Source: Streptomyces sp. G-G2 (GTDB lineage Bacteria; Actinomycetota; Actinomycetes; Streptomycetales; Streptomycetaceae). Taken from it: 64,000 nucleotides of DNA. The notes beneath the pieces are model-generated. The model saw only the letters and a program-made list of their open reading frames with translations. It was not told the origin of the DNA and searched no databases. The stretch is taken from NCBI RefSeq assembly GCF_030063135.1, contig NZ_JASISO010000030.1, positions 1 through 64,000 on the forward strand, given 5' to 3'. Every line of letters starts with the position of its first letter. The first letter of the stretch is position 1. Both the position numbers and the translations under genes were made by a program. Shown one piece after another: positions 33,861-43,177 of this stretch.

Positions 33861-36800
33861 CTACTCCGCTTCCGCTTCCAGGTTGCCCTCCGTGTCCAGG
33901 TACACCTGGCGCAGGGCTTCGAGGGTTTCCGCGTCCGGCTTCTCCCACATGCCGCGGGATTCCGCTTCCAGCAGGCGCTCCGCGATGCCGTGCAGGGCCC
34001 AGGGGTTGGCCTCCTCCAGGAAGGCGCGGTTCTCCGGGTCCAGGACGTACGTCTGCGTCAGCTTGTCGTACATCCAGTCCGCGATCACGCCCGTCGTGGC
34101 GTCGTAGCCGAAGAGGTAGTCCACCGTGGCCGCCAGCTCGAAGGCGCCCTTGTAGCCGTGGCGGCGCATCGCCTCGATCCACTTCGGGTTCACCACGCGG
34201 GCGCGGAAGACCCGGGAGGTCTCCTCGACCAGGGTGCGGGTGCGGATTGTCTCCGGGCGGGTCGAGTCGCCGATGTACGCCTCGGGGGCCGTGCCGCGCA
34301 GGGCGCGGACGGTCGCGACCATGCCGCCGTGGTACTGGAAGTAGTCGTCCGAGTCGGCGATGTCGTGCTCGCGGGTGTCGGTGTTCTTCGCGGCGACCGT
34401 GATGCGCTTGTACGCCGTCTCCATCTCGGTGCGCGCCGAGCGGCCGTTGAGCCCACGGCCGTAGGCGTAGCCGCCCCACACCGTGTAGACCTCCGCGAGG
34501 TCGGCGTCCGTACGCCAGTCGCGGGAGTCGATCAGCTGGAGGATGCCCGCGCCGTACGTGCCCGGGCGCGAGCCGAAGATACGGGTGGTCGCGCGCCGCT
34601 CGTCGCCGTGCTCGGCCAGGTCCGCCTGGGCGTGCGCCCGGATGAAGTTCGACTCCGCGGGCTCGTCCAGCGAGGCCGCCAGCCGCACCGCGTCGTCCAG
34701 CAGGCCGATGACGTGCGGGAAGGCGTCGCGGAAGAAGCCCGAGATGCGCAGCGTGACGTCGATGCGCGGCCGGTCCAGCTCTTCGAGCGGGATCGCCTCG
34801 ACCCCGGTCACCCGGCGCGAGGCCTCGTCCCACACCGGGCGGACGCCGAGCAGCGCCAGCGCCTCGGCCACGTCGTCGCCCGCCGTACGCATGGCGCTCG
34901 TCCCCCACAGGGACAGGCCGACGGAGGCGGGCCATTCGCCGTTGTCCGTGCGGTAGCGGGTCAGCAGCGAGTCCGCGAGGGCCTGGCCGGTCTCCCACGC
35001 GAGGCGCGAGGGCACGGCCTTCGGGTCGACGGAGTAGAAGTTGCGGCCGGTCGGCAGCACGTTCACCAGCCCGCGCAGCGGCGAACCCGACGGGCCCGCC
35101 GGGACGAAGCCGCCCGACAGCGCGTGCACCGCGTTCGTCAGCTCGTCCGTGGTGGCCGCCAGGCGCGGGACCACCTCGGTCGCCGCGAAGGTGAGGATCG
35201 CGGCCACGCCCTCCGGGTGGCCCTCGGCCACCGCGGCGACGGCCGAGGGCGCCCAGTCCGCCGCCTCCATGGCCTCGACCAGGGTGCGGGCCACGGCCTC
35301 CACCTCGTCGGCCGAGGTGCGGGTGGGCGCGGCCTCGTCCAGGCCGAGCGCCTCGCGCAGGCCGGGGAGCGCCGTCGTACCGCCCCAGATCTGGCGGGCG
35401 CGCAGGATGGACAGGACCAGGTTGACCCGGTCCGTTCCGGCCGGGGCGCCGCCCAGCACGTGCAGTCCGTCGCGGATCTGGGCGTCCTTGACCTCGCACA
35501 GCCAGCCGTCGACGTGCAGCAGGAAGTCGTCGAACCCGTCGTCGTCCGGGCGGGCTTGGAGGCCGAGGTCGTGGTCCAGCTTCGCCGCCTGGATCAGGGT
35601 CCAGATCTGCGCGCGGATGGCCGGGAGCTTGGCCGGGTCCATGGAGGAGATCTGCGCGTACTCGTCCAGGTGCTGCTCCAGCCGCGCGATGTCGCCGTAC
35701 GACTCCGCGCGGGCCATCGGCGGCACCAGGTGGTCGACCAGGGTCGCGTGCACGCGGCGCTTGGCCTGGGTGCCCTCGCCCGGGTCGTTGACCAGGAACG
35801 GGTAGACCAGCGGCAGGTCACCGAGGGCGGCGTCCGGCGCGCAGGACGCGGACAGGCCCGCGTTCTTGCCGGGCAGCCACTCCAGGTTGCCGTGCTTGCC
35901 CAGGTGGATCATGGCGTCGGCGCCGAATCCGCCGTCCTCGGCCGCCGCCTGGATCCAGCGGTAGGCGGCGAGGTAGTGGTGCGAGGGCGCCAGATCGGGG
36001 TCGTGGTAGATCGCGATCGGGTTCTCGCCGAAGCCGCGCGGCGGCTGGATGAGGATGAGCAGGTTCCCGCGGCGCAGGGCCGCGAGCACGATGTCACCGT
36101 CGGGGTCGCCGCCCGTCGCGGCGCGGGAGCGGTCCAGGAACATGGTGCCGGGGGCCTGCCCCCAGTGCTGCTCGACCCCGTCCCGCAGGTCGCCGGGGAG
36201 ACCGGCGTACCAGCGGCGGTAGTCGGCGGCCGGGATCCGGACCGGGTTGCGGGCCAGCTGCTCCTCGGTGAGCCAGTCCTGGTCGTGGCCGCCCGCCGCG
36301 ATCAGCGCGCGGATCAGCTCGTCGCCGTCACCGGAGATCAGGCCGGGGATCTCCTCGGCCGGCCCGAAGTCGTAGCCCTCGGCGATCAGGCGGCGCAGCA
36401 GCGCGACGGCGCTGGCCGGGGTGTCGAGGCCGACCGCGTTGCCGATGCGGGAGTGCTTGGTGGGGTACGCGGAGAGGACGAGCGCGATCCGCTTCTCGGC
36501 GTTCGGGGTGTGCCGCAGCTTGGCGTGGCGTACGGCGATCCCGGCGACCCGGGCGGCCCGCTCGGGATCGGCGACGTACGCCGGAAGGCCGTCCTCGTCG
36601 ATCTCCTTGAAGGAGAACGGGACGGTGATCAGACGGCCGTCGAACTCCGGCACCGCGACCTGGCTGGCGGAGTCGAGCGGGGACAGGCCCTCGTCGCTCT
36701 CCTCCCAGGTGCTGCGCGAACCGGTCAGGCACAGCGCCTGCAGGATCGGTACGTCGAGCGAGGCGAGCGCGCCGGCGTCCCACGACTCGTCGTCGCCGCC

Positions 36801-37490
36801 CGCCGAGGCCTCGGCGGGACGGGTGCCGCCCGCCGCGAGCACGGTGGTGACGAGGGCGTCGACCGTGCCCAGTTCGGCGAGGAGTTCCGGCTCGGGCGTG
36901 CGCAGCGAGGAGACGTACAGCGGGACGGGGACGCCGCCCGCGTGCTCCACGGCGTCCGCGAGGACGTGCACGAAGGCCGTGTTGCCGCTCATGTGGTGGG
37001 CGCGGTAGTAGAGCACCCCGATCCGCGGGCCCTCGGTGGCGGGCCGCTCCGGGCGCTCCAGCCGGCCCCAGGTGGGGGCGGGCGCGGGCGGCTCGAAGCC
37101 GTGGCCGGTCAGCAGCACGGTGTCCGAGAGGAAGCGGGCCAGCTGCTCCAGGTTGCCGGGGCCGCCGTGCGCGAGGTAGGCGTGCGCCTCGGCCGCGATG
37201 CCGATGGGGACGGTGGACGCCTCCATCAGCTGGGCGTCCGGGGCCTGTTCACCGGTCAGTACGACGACGGGGCGGGTCTGGTCGGCGGCGAGGAGCAGGT
37301 CGAGCCCCTCCTGCCAGGCGCGCAAGCCGCCGAGGAGGCGTACGACGACCAGGTCCACGCCGTCGAGCAGGGCGGGGAGGTCGTCGAGAGGGAGCCGGGA
37401 AGGGTTCGCGAACCGGTACGGGACCGGACCGTCGTCCGAGGCACGGGCACTGAGCAGATCGGTGTCGGACGTCGACAGCAGCAGGATCAT
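33861..37490 (-). CDS. cobN: Cobaltochelatase subunit CobN
   Basis: A 1209-residue protein, the usual length of CobN, the large subunit of the ATP-dependent aerobic cobaltochelatase that inserts Co2+ into hydrogenobyrinic acid a,c-diamide. Recognisable stretches include HLGKHGNLEWLPGKNAGLS, YPFLVNDPGEGTQAKRRVHA (divided here only for space: the segment spans about 540-610) and the late AYGRGLNGRSARTEMETA. Residues 1-25 are MILLLSTSDTDLLSARAS. The small subunits (ChlI/D or CobS/T) are not in this window. It is transcribed from a promoter carrying a cobalamin riboswitch. Confidence 0.95.
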   Translation of the reverse strand: MILLLSTSDTDLLSARASDDGPVPYRFANPSRLPLDDLPALLDGVDLVVVRLLGGLRAWQEGLDLLLAADQTRPVVVLTGEQAPDAQLMEASTVPIGIAAEAHAYLAHGGPGNLEQLARFLSDTVLLTGHGFEPPAPAPTWGRLERPERPATEGPRIGVLYYRAHHMSGNTAFVHVLADAVEHAGGVPVPLYVSSLRTPEPELLAELGTVDALVTTVLAAGGTRPAEASAGGDDESWDAGALASLDVPILQALCLTGSRSTWEESDEGLSPLDSASQVAVPEFDGRLITVPFSFKEIDEDGLPAYVADPERAARVAGIAVRHAKLRHTPNAEKRIALVLSAYPTKHSRIGNAVGLDTPASAVALLRRLIAEGYDFGPAEEIPGLISGDGDELIRALIAAGGHDQDWLTEEQLARNPVRIPAADYRRWYAGLPGDLRDGVEQHWGQAPGTMFLDRSRAATGGDPDGDIVLAALRRGNLLILIQPPRGFGENPIAIYHDPDLAPSHHYLAAYRWIQAAAEDGGFGADAMIHLGKHGNLEWLPGKNAGLSASCAPDAALGDLPLVYPFLVNDPGEGTQAKRRVHATLVDHLVPPMARAESYGDIARLEQHLDEYAQISSMDPAKLPAIRAQIWTLIQAAKLDHDLGLQARPDDDGFDDFLLHVDGWLCEVKDAQIRDGLHVLGGAPAGTDRVNLVLSILRARQIWGGTTALPGLREALGLDEAAPTRTSADEVEAVARTLVEAMEAADWAPSAVAAVAEGHPEGVAAILTFAATEVVPRLAATTDELTNAVHALSGGFVPAGPSGSPLRGLVNVLPTGRNFYSVDPKAVPSRLAWETGQALADSLLTRYRTDNGEWPASVGLSLWGTSAMRTAGDDVAEALALLGVRPVWDEASRRVTGVEAIPLEELDRPRIDVTLRISGFFRDAFPHVIGLLDDAVRLAASLDEPAESNFIRAHAQADLAEHGDERRATTRIFGSRPGTYGAGILQLIDSRDWRTDADLAEVYTVWGGYAYGRGLNGRSARTEMETAYKRITVAAKNTDTREHDIADSDDYFQYHGGMVATVRALRGTAPEAYIGDSTRPETIRTRTLVEETSRVFRARVVNPKWIEAMRRHGYKGAFELAATVDYLFGYDATTGVIADWMYDKLTQTYVLDPENRAFLEEANPWALHGIAERLLEAESRGMWEKPDAETLEALRQVYLDTEGNLEAEAE

Positions 37491-37534
37491 GCGGCGGCGG
37501 GCCTTCCTCGGGGTTTCCGCGCCCCGGGCAGTGA

Positions 37535-37680
37535 GGACGGCGGGAGTTCCTGACTCACCCGGCGGCGGCGCTGGCAGCTGCCGGGTTCACAGTGGCGGGA
37601 CCGCGCCGGAATCGCACCGGGCTTCCTCCCATGTCGCCGTCCTCGGCGATGACGGACCGAACGGCCCGTCGAAGGGTCAT
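37535..37680 (-). promoter_or_regulatory. Cobalamin (B12) riboswitch in the cobN leader
   Basis: Read on the minus strand, the leader contains GGGAGGAAGCCCGGTGCGAT, then TCCGGCGCGGTCCCGCCACT with GTGA, and lower down GGGTGAGTCAGGAACTCCCG, the B12 box. CCGGTG...TCCGG, GGTCCCGCCACTGTGA and AGTCAGGA are the conserved core positions of the class. The core (about 37546-37632) ends 55 bases before the cobN ATG, so binding of adenosylcobalamin would shut off cobN expression. The outer stem limits are approximate. Confidence 0.92.
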
Positions 37681-37878
37681 CCTAGGTGCCGCGGCAAGTG
37701 AACGGCAGGTGGGGGCGGGGGTGGAGGGGCGCGACAGCGGGCGGATCGGTTCGCGGGAGGGGCGCGAGGGGGCGCCGGGGGTGCCGGGGGAAGCCGTGAC
37801 GGGGGCGCCGCGGAGGCGGTGGCGGGGGCACCGGCCGGGGTGGCGACGGACACAGGTCGGGCGGTCCCAATCGTGGGT

Positions 37879-39351
37879 ATGCTCGCCGCCATGCCCCCGC
37901 CCTCCTCCGCCGCGCCCCGGGACGAACCCGTCATACGGGACCGCGGTGACGCCTGCCCCGGTGCGCTGCGCCTGCACGCGGCGGACGACGGGTACCTCGC
38001 CCGGGTCCGGATCCCGGGCGGACTCCTCACCTCCGGCGCGGCCGCCGTCCTGGCCGGTGCGGCGGACCGGCTCGGCGACGGGCACCTCGACCTCACCTCG
38101 CGCGGCAACGTGCAACTGCGCGGCCTCGGCGCGAGCTGCGGCGGTGAACTGGCGGAGCTGCTGGGGGCCGCCGGACTCCTGCCCCCGGCCGCGGCCACCC
38201 ACGAACGCGTCCGCAACATCGTCGCCTCGCCCCTGTCCGGACTCGACGGGCAGGGGAACGCGGATGTGACCCCCTGGGTCGGTGCGCTGGACCGGCAGCT
38301 GTGCGCGAGCGGGGCCGCGGCCGGACTCTCCGGGCGCTTCCTCTTCGCCCTCGACGACGGGCGCGGGGACGTGACCTCGCTCGCCCCCGATGTGAGCCTT
38401 CTCGCACTGGGCGCCGGAACGGCCGCACTGTGGACGCGAGATGTCTCCGAGGCGGTGAGGATCGGCCATCAAGACGCCCCGGAGGCGGCCCTGGTAGCGG
38501 CCGAGTACTTCCTCGACGCGGTGCGCTCGGCGGGTACCAAGGCGTGGCGGGTCAGTGAACTTCCCGCCGAACACCAGCTGGAATCGGACGAGTTGCTACG
38601 TCGCCTGCGCGAGCGGGGCATCCGGGCGGAGAGCGCCGATCAGGCCGGCGGCGGGTTCGTCCGCCCGCGCCGAACGGTCGGGCCGCGGCCCGGCGTGCTC
38701 GCGGGGCCCGACGGGACACGCGTCGCACTCTCGGCGCTGGCCCCGCTGGGACGGCTGACCACCACGCAGTGGCGGCTGCTGGCCGCGTCGGCGTCCGCCG
38801 GATCCGGGGAGCTGCGGCTGACCCCCTGGCGCGGGATCGTCGTCCCCGGGTGCGACGCGGCCACCGCGCCGGAGGCGCTCGCCCGGCTCGCGGGGGCGGG
38901 GCTGGTCACCCGGCCCGGCGACCCCTGGGAACACGTGACCGCCTGCACCGGGCGGCCCGGCTGCGGGAAGGCGCTGGCCGACGTACGGGCCGACGCGCGG
39001 GCCGTCGTATCCCTGCACCGTGCGGTGGCCGCTCCGGGTGACGCGGCGGGTCCCGCCGGTCCGGCGGGTGCGGCGCTGCCCGTGCACTGGTCCGGGTGCG
39101 AGCGGCGCTGCGGGCATCCGCGCGCCGCCGCCTGGGTGGACCTGGTCGCCGGGCCCGGGGGGTACGGGCTCGCGGTGGCGGGGGCCGCGGCGGCCGGGGC
39201 GGGGTCCGGGGCCACCGGGTCCGGACCCGTGGGGCGCGCCGTGCGGGAGGGCGTACCGGCCACCGCCGCCGACCTGGCGGCCGCCCTCGCCGAGGCCCAC
39301 CGCACCCCGGACCCTCCGACCTCCCGACAGACTCAGCAGCAGACGCAGTAG
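37879..39351 (+). CDS. cobG: Precorrin-3B synthase CobG
   Basis: About 490 residues, nitrite/sulfite-reductase-like. Each half has a ferredoxin-like repeat, for example DLTSRGNVQLRGL and TPWRGIVVPG. The C-terminal 4Fe-4S cluster motif is present: TACTGRPGCGKA and later HWSGCERRCGHP, four cysteines. It uses O2 to convert precorrin-3A to precorrin-3B, marking the aerobic pathway. ATG at 37879 (MLAAMPPPSS...) or 37891 is preferred; the frame is open to 37819. It is divergent from cobN; the riboswitch on the other strand does not regulate it. Confidence 0.9.
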   Translation: MLAAMPPPSSAAPRDEPVIRDRGDACPGALRLHAADDGYLARVRIPGGLLTSGAAAVLAGAADRLGDGHLDLTSRGNVQLRGLGASCGGELAELLGAAGLLPPAAATHERVRNIVASPLSGLDGQGNADVTPWVGALDRQLCASGAAAGLSGRFLFALDDGRGDVTSLAPDVSLLALGAGTAALWTRDVSEAVRIGHQDAPEAALVAAEYFLDAVRSAGTKAWRVSELPAEHQLESDELLRRLRERGIRAESADQAGGGFVRPRRTVGPRPGVLAGPDGTRVALSALAPLGRLTTTQWRLLAASASAGSGELRLTPWRGIVVPGCDAATAPEALARLAGAGLVTRPGDPWEHVTACTGRPGCGKALADVRADARAVVSLHRAVAAPGDAAGPAGPAGAALPVHWSGCERRCGHPRAAAWVDLVAGPGGYGLAVAGAAAAGAGSGATGSGPVGRAVREGVPATAADLAAALAEAHRTPDPPTSRQTQQQTQ

Positions 39352-39358
39352 TGAAGAG

Positions 39359-40006
39359 ATGAGCGAGTACACAGTGTTCGAGTACGAGAAGGACGGCGCC
39401 GCGATCTACCGCCAGTCCTTTGCCACGATCCGCGCCGAGGCGGACCTCTCCGGGCTGCCCGCGTCGGTGTCTCAGGTCGCCGTACGCATGATCCACGCGT
39501 GCGGGATGACCGACCTCACCAAGGACCTCGGGTACACGCCGGACGTCGTGCTGCGCGCCCGCGCCGCGCTGAACGCCGGGGCGCCCATTCTGTGCGACGT
39601 GCGCATGGTCGCCAGCGGGGTCACCCGCAAGCGGCTGCCCGCCGACAACGAGGTGATCTGCACCCTCTCGGACCCGGCCGTGCCCGATCTCGCCGCGAAG
39701 ATGGGGACCACGCGCAGCGCCGCCGCCCTCGAACTCTGGCGCGACCGCGGCCTGTTGGAGGGTTCGGTGATCGCCGTCGGCAACGCGCCGACCGCCCTCT
39801 TCCGGCTGCTGGAGATGATCGAGGAGGGCGCGCCCCGCCCGGCCGCCGTCATCGGCGTGCCCGTCGGATTCATCGGCGCGGCAGAGTCCAAGGACGCGCT
39901 CGCCGAACACCCCTCGGGGCTGGACCACTTGATCGTCCGGGGGCGGCGAGGCGGCAGCGCCATCGCGGCCGCCGCCGTCAACGCGATCGCGAGCGAGGAA
40001 GAATGA
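39359..40006 (+). CDS. cobH: Precorrin-8X methylmutase CobH
   Basis: 215 residues with the full CobH/CbiC pattern: VRMIHACGMTD containing the catalytic histidine, CDVRMVASGVTRKRL and AVIGVPVGFIGAAESKD. It moves the C11 methyl to C12 to give hydrogenobyrinic acid. It begins 7 bases after the cobG stop with GAAGAG before its ATG, and its stop overlaps the next start (ATGA). Confidence 0.95.
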   Translation: MSEYTVFEYEKDGAAIYRQSFATIRAEADLSGLPASVSQVAVRMIHACGMTDLTKDLGYTPDVVLRARAALNAGAPILCDVRMVASGVTRKRLPADNEVICTLSDPAVPDLAAKMGTTRSAAALELWRDRGLLEGSVIAVGNAPTALFRLLEMIEEGAPRPAAVIGVPVGFIGAAESKDALAEHPSGLDHLIVRGRRGGSAIAAAAVNAIASEEE

Positions 40007-41571
40007 GCACCACCACCCCTGTTCCGGGCACCACCCCCGCTCCGGGCACCACCCCTGTCCCGGAGGCGGCCACCGGGCGGCTCTACGGTGTCGGGCTCGG
40101 GCCCGGCGATCCCTCCCTGATGACCCTGCGGGCCGTCCAGGTGATCGCGGAGGCGGACGTCATCGCCTATCACAGCGCCCGGCACGGACGTTCCATCGCG
40201 CGTTCCATCGCGGCCGCCCACCTGCGCGCGGACCACGTCGAGGAGCCGCTGGTCTACCCGCTCACCACCGAGAGCACCGATCACCCCGGTGGCTACCAGG
40301 GGGCGATGGAGGAGTTCTACGAGGAGTCCGCGGCCCGGCTCGCCGTGCACCTCGACGCGGGCCGGACGGTGGCCGTCCTCGCGGAGGGCGACCCGCTCTT
40401 CTACGGCTCGTACATGCACATGCACAAGCGGCTCGCCGACCGGTACGCGACCGAGGTGATCCCCGGGGTGACCTCCGTGAGCGCCGCCGCCGCCCGGTTG
40501 CAGACCCCGCTCGTGGAGGGCGAGGAGGTACTGACGATCCTCCCCGGCACCTTGCCCGAGGAAGAGCTGACGGCCCGTCTGGCCGCCACGGACTCCGCCG
40601 TGGTGATGAAACTGGGCCGCACCTTCCCCGCCGTGCGGCGGGCGATGGAGGCGTCCGGGCGGCTGCCCGAGGCGCGCTACGTCGAGCGCGCGACGATGGC
40701 CGGCGAGCGTACCGGCATGCTCGCCGACACCGACCCCGATTCGGTGCCGTACTTCGCCGTGGCCGTCCTGCCGAGCCGCATCGGCAACCCCGGCTCCCGG
40801 CCCGCCCCCGAGGCGGGCGTCACCGGCGAGGTCGTGGTCGTCGGCACCGGCCCGGCCGGGCCGCTGTGGCTGACCCCCGAGACCCGGCGGGCGCTGTCCG
40901 ACGCGGACGTACTGGTCGGCTACACGACGTACCTGAACCGGGTGCCCGTACGGCCCGGCCAGATCCGGCACGGCTCCGACAACAAGGTCGAGTCCGAGCG
41001 GGCCGAGTTCGCGCTGGACCTGGCCCGGCGCGGGCACCGCGTCGCGGTGGTCTCGGGCGGCGACCCGGGCGTCTTCGCGATGGCCACGGCCGTCCTGGAG
41101 GCGGCCTCGCAGGAGGAGCACCACGACATCCCGGTGCGCGTGCTGCCCGGGGTGACCGCCGCCAACGCGGCCGCGGCCGCCGCGGGTGCGCCGCTGGGCC
41201 ACGACTACGCCACGATCTCGCTCTCCGACCGGCTCAAGCCGTGGGAGGTCATCGCGGAGCGGCTGCACGCCGCGGCCGGGGCCGACCTGGTGCTCGCGCT
41301 GTACAACCCCGGTTCGCGCAGCCGTACATGGCAGGTCGGCAAGGCCCGTGAGCTGCTCCTGGAGCACCGCACGCCGGACACTCCGGTGGTGCTCGCGCGC
41401 GATGTGGGCGGGCCCGAGCAGTCGATCCGGATCGCGCGGCTCGCCGACCTGGATCCGGCGGAGGTGGACATGCGGACGCTGCTGCTCATCGGGTCGTCGC
41501 AGACCCGGGTGGTGCGGCGCGGGGACGGGCGGCAGATCGTGTGGACCCCGCGGCGGTACCCGGAGCAGTAG
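40003..41571 (+). CDS. cobIJ: Fused precorrin-2 C20-methyltransferase and precorrin-3B C17-methyltransferase (CobI-CobJ)
   Basis: 522 residues holding two SAM-dependent tetrapyrrole methylases. The first, about 27-265, has LYGVGLGPGDPSLMTLRAVQ and AEGDPLFYGSYMHM; it methylates C20 of precorrin-2. The second, about 275-520, has VVVVGTGPAGPLWLTPE, SGGDPGVFAMA and LYNPGSRSRTWQ; it does C17 methylation with ring contraction. The N-terminal 25 residues are a Thr/Pro repeat (TPVPGTTPAPGTTPVP) with no known role. The fusion of CobI with CobJ is found in other actinomycetes. Overlaps cobH by 4 bases. Confidence 0.95.
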   Translation: MSTTTPVPGTTPAPGTTPVPEAATGRLYGVGLGPGDPSLMTLRAVQVIAEADVIAYHSARHGRSIARSIAAAHLRADHVEEPLVYPLTTESTDHPGGYQGAMEEFYEESAARLAVHLDAGRTVAVLAEGDPLFYGSYMHMHKRLADRYATEVIPGVTSVSAAAARLQTPLVEGEEVLTILPGTLPEEELTARLAATDSAVVMKLGRTFPAVRRAMEASGRLPEARYVERATMAGERTGMLADTDPDSVPYFAVAVLPSRIGNPGSRPAPEAGVTGEVVVVGTGPAGPLWLTPETRRALSDADVLVGYTTYLNRVPVRPGQIRHGSDNKVESERAEFALDLARRGHRVAVVSGGDPGVFAMATAVLEAASQEEHHDIPVRVLPGVTAANAAAAAAGAPLGHDYATISLSDRLKPWEVIAERLHAAAGADLVLALYNPGSRSRTWQVGKARELLLEHRTPDTPVVLARDVGGPEQSIRIARLADLDPAEVDMRTLLLIGSSQTRVVRRGDGRQIVWTPRRYPEQ

Positions 41572-41574
41572 GGG

Positions 41575-42438
41575 TCAGGGGGCCTGGCCGCGCTCGCGCA
41601 GCCAGGCCGCCGCGGCTTCGGGGGAAGCGGCCACCGGCACGCCCTCCGGGACCGGCGGGCGGTCCACCACGAGCACCGGGATGCCCGCTTCCCTGGCCGC
41701 GGCGAGCTTCGGGGCGGTCGCGGAGCCGCCGCTCGCCTTGGTCACGAGTACGTCGATACGGTGCTCGCGGATCAGGGCTCGCTCCTCGGGCAGCGTGAAC
41801 GGGCCCCGGGCCAGCAGGATTTCGGAGTGCCGGGGCATCGGAGCCACGGGGGCGTCCACGGAGCGGACCAGGAACCAGGTCGCGTCGAGGTGGGCGAAGG
41901 CGGCGAGTCCGGTGCGGCCCGTGGTCAGGAAGGCGCGGCGGCCCAGGGCGGCCAGGGCGCCGGCGGCCGCGGCCAGGGTGGGCACGTGGTGCCAGTCGTC
42001 GCCGGCGGCCGGGTCCCAGGTGGGGCGGCGCAGGGCCAGCAGGGGGATGCCGGTCGTGGCGGCGGCCCGGGCCGCGTTGAAGCTGATCCGCTCCGCGAAG
42101 GGGTGGGTGGCGTCGACCACCGCGTCCACGTCGTGCTCGCGCAGCCATGCGGTGAGGCCTTCGGGGCCGCCGAACCCGCCGATCCGGCTGGCGCCGGGAG
42201 GAAGGGTGGGGCGCGTCACCCGGCCGGCGAGGGAGTTGGTCACCCGGAGGTCCGGGGCGTGGGCCACGAGGATCTCGGCGAGCCGGCGGGCCTCGGTGGT
42301 GCCGCCGAGGATGAGGACGTGGCGGGGGGTGGGGGGCGGTGCGGCTGTGCCTGTGCCGGTGCGGGTTGCGGGGGCCGTTGTTGCCTCCGGCGGGTCCTCA
42401 AGCGCCGGACGGGCTGGAGGTGTGGCCTCAGCAGGCAT
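41575..42438 (-). CDS. cobK: Precorrin-6A reductase CobK
   Basis: 287 residues. The Rossmann-type NADPH site HVLILGGTTEARRLAEIL and the CobK/CbiJ signatures VDATHPFAERISFNA and VLVTKASGGSATAPKLAA are present; it reduces precorrin-6A to -6B. About 38 residues before HVLIL are low-complexity (PPARPALEDPPEA...) and encoded by a dispersed repeat. No other in-frame ATG/GTG/TTG lies between it and the first strand, so the ATG at 42438 is the only reasonable start. It overlaps cobM by 11 bases. Confidence 0.92.
   Translation of the reverse strand: MPAEATPPARPALEDPPEATTAPATRTGTGTAAPPPTPRHVLILGGTTEARRLAEILVAHAPDLRVTNSLAGRVTRPTLPPGASRIGGFGGPEGLTAWLREHDVDAVVDATHPFAERISFNAARAAATTGIPLLALRRPTWDPAAGDDWHHVPTLAAAAGALAALGRRAFLTTGRTGLAAFAHLDATWFLVRSVDAPVAPMPRHSEILLARGPFTLPEERALIREHRIDVLVTKASGGSATAPKLAAAREAGIPVLVVDRPPVPEGVPVAASPEAAAAWLRERGQAP
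42384..42425. repeat. Dispersed GC-rich element (copy C), inside the 5' end of cobK
   Basis: cctccggcgggtcctcaagc followed by gccggacgggctggaggtgtgg. It matches copy B at all but a few positions and is in the same orientation on the + strand. Unlike the other copies it falls within a coding sequence. Confidence 0.75.
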
Positions 42439-43177
42439 GGCGGTCGCGGGCGGGGGAGTAGAGGTGGCTGTCGGGGAACTGGGACGCGGCCAGGGTGCGG
42501 CCCACGATGATGACCGACGTGCGGACCAGGCCCGCCGACTTCACCGCGTCCGCGATGTCGGCCAGGGTGCCGCGCAGGATCAGCTCGTCAGGGCGGCTGG
42601 CCATCGCCACCACCGCCACCGGGCACTCCGCGCCGTAGTGCGGGAGGAGTTCCGCGACCACCCGGTCGACGTACCGCGTCGCCAGGTGCAGGACCAGGAG
42701 CGCGCCGCTGTGGCCCAGGGTGGCCAGGTCCTCGCCCTCCGGCATCGGGGTGGCCTGCTGGGCGATCCGGGTCAGGATGACCGTCTGGCCGACCGTCGGG
42801 ACCGTCAGCTCCCGCTTCAGCGCCGCCGCCGCCGCCGCGAACGCCGGTACGCCCGGGACGACTTCGTACGGAATCCCGGCCGCGTCCAGGCGCCGCATCT
42901 GCTCCGCGACCGCGCTGAAGACGGACGGGTCGCCGGAATGCAGCCGCGCCACGTCCAGCCCGGCCGCGTGCGCGGCGGTGAACTCGCCCAGGATCTCGTC
43001 CAGGTTGAGCTGCGAGGTGTCCACCAGGCGTGCGTCCGCCGGACATTCGGCCAGCAGCTCGCGCGGGACCAGGCTGCCCGCGTACAGGCACACCGGGCTG
43101 GCGGCGAGCCGCCGGGCGCCGCGCACCGTGATCAGGTCGGCGGCCCCGGGGCCCGCTCCGATGAAGTACACGGTCAT
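42428..43177 (-). CDS. cobM: Precorrin-4 C11-methyltransferase CobM
   Basis: 249 residues of the tetrapyrrole methylase fold. MTVYFIGAGPGAADLITVRG is the standard start; VARLHSGDPSVFSAVAEQMR is the SAM-loop; MASRPDELILRGTLADIAD and VIIVGRTLAAS end it. It methylates C11 of precorrin-4. The ATG overlaps the cobL stop (4-base overlap), so cobL-cobM-cobK is a translationally coupled operon. Confidence 0.95.
   Translation of the reverse strand: MTVYFIGAGPGAADLITVRGARRLAASPVCLYAGSLVPRELLAECPADARLVDTSQLNLDEILGEFTAAHAAGLDVARLHSGDPSVFSAVAEQMRRLDAAGIPYEVVPGVPAFAAAAAALKRELTVPTVGQTVILTRIAQQATPMPEGEDLATLGHSGALLVLHLATRYVDRVVAELLPHYGAECPVAVVAMASRPDELILRGTLADIADAVKSAGLVRTSVIIVGRTLAASQFPDSHLYSPARDRHAC

Noticed and set aside
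33831..37553. Open frame of 1240 codons on the + strand across cobN
   Set aside because: It is antisense to cobN throughout, has no family resemblance, and its composition (Arg/Asp/Val-rich) is what a GC-rich complementary frame gives.
37690..37878. Second cobalamin riboswitch on the + strand for cobG
   Set aside because: No GCCACTGT core or B12 box is readable on that strand before cobG.
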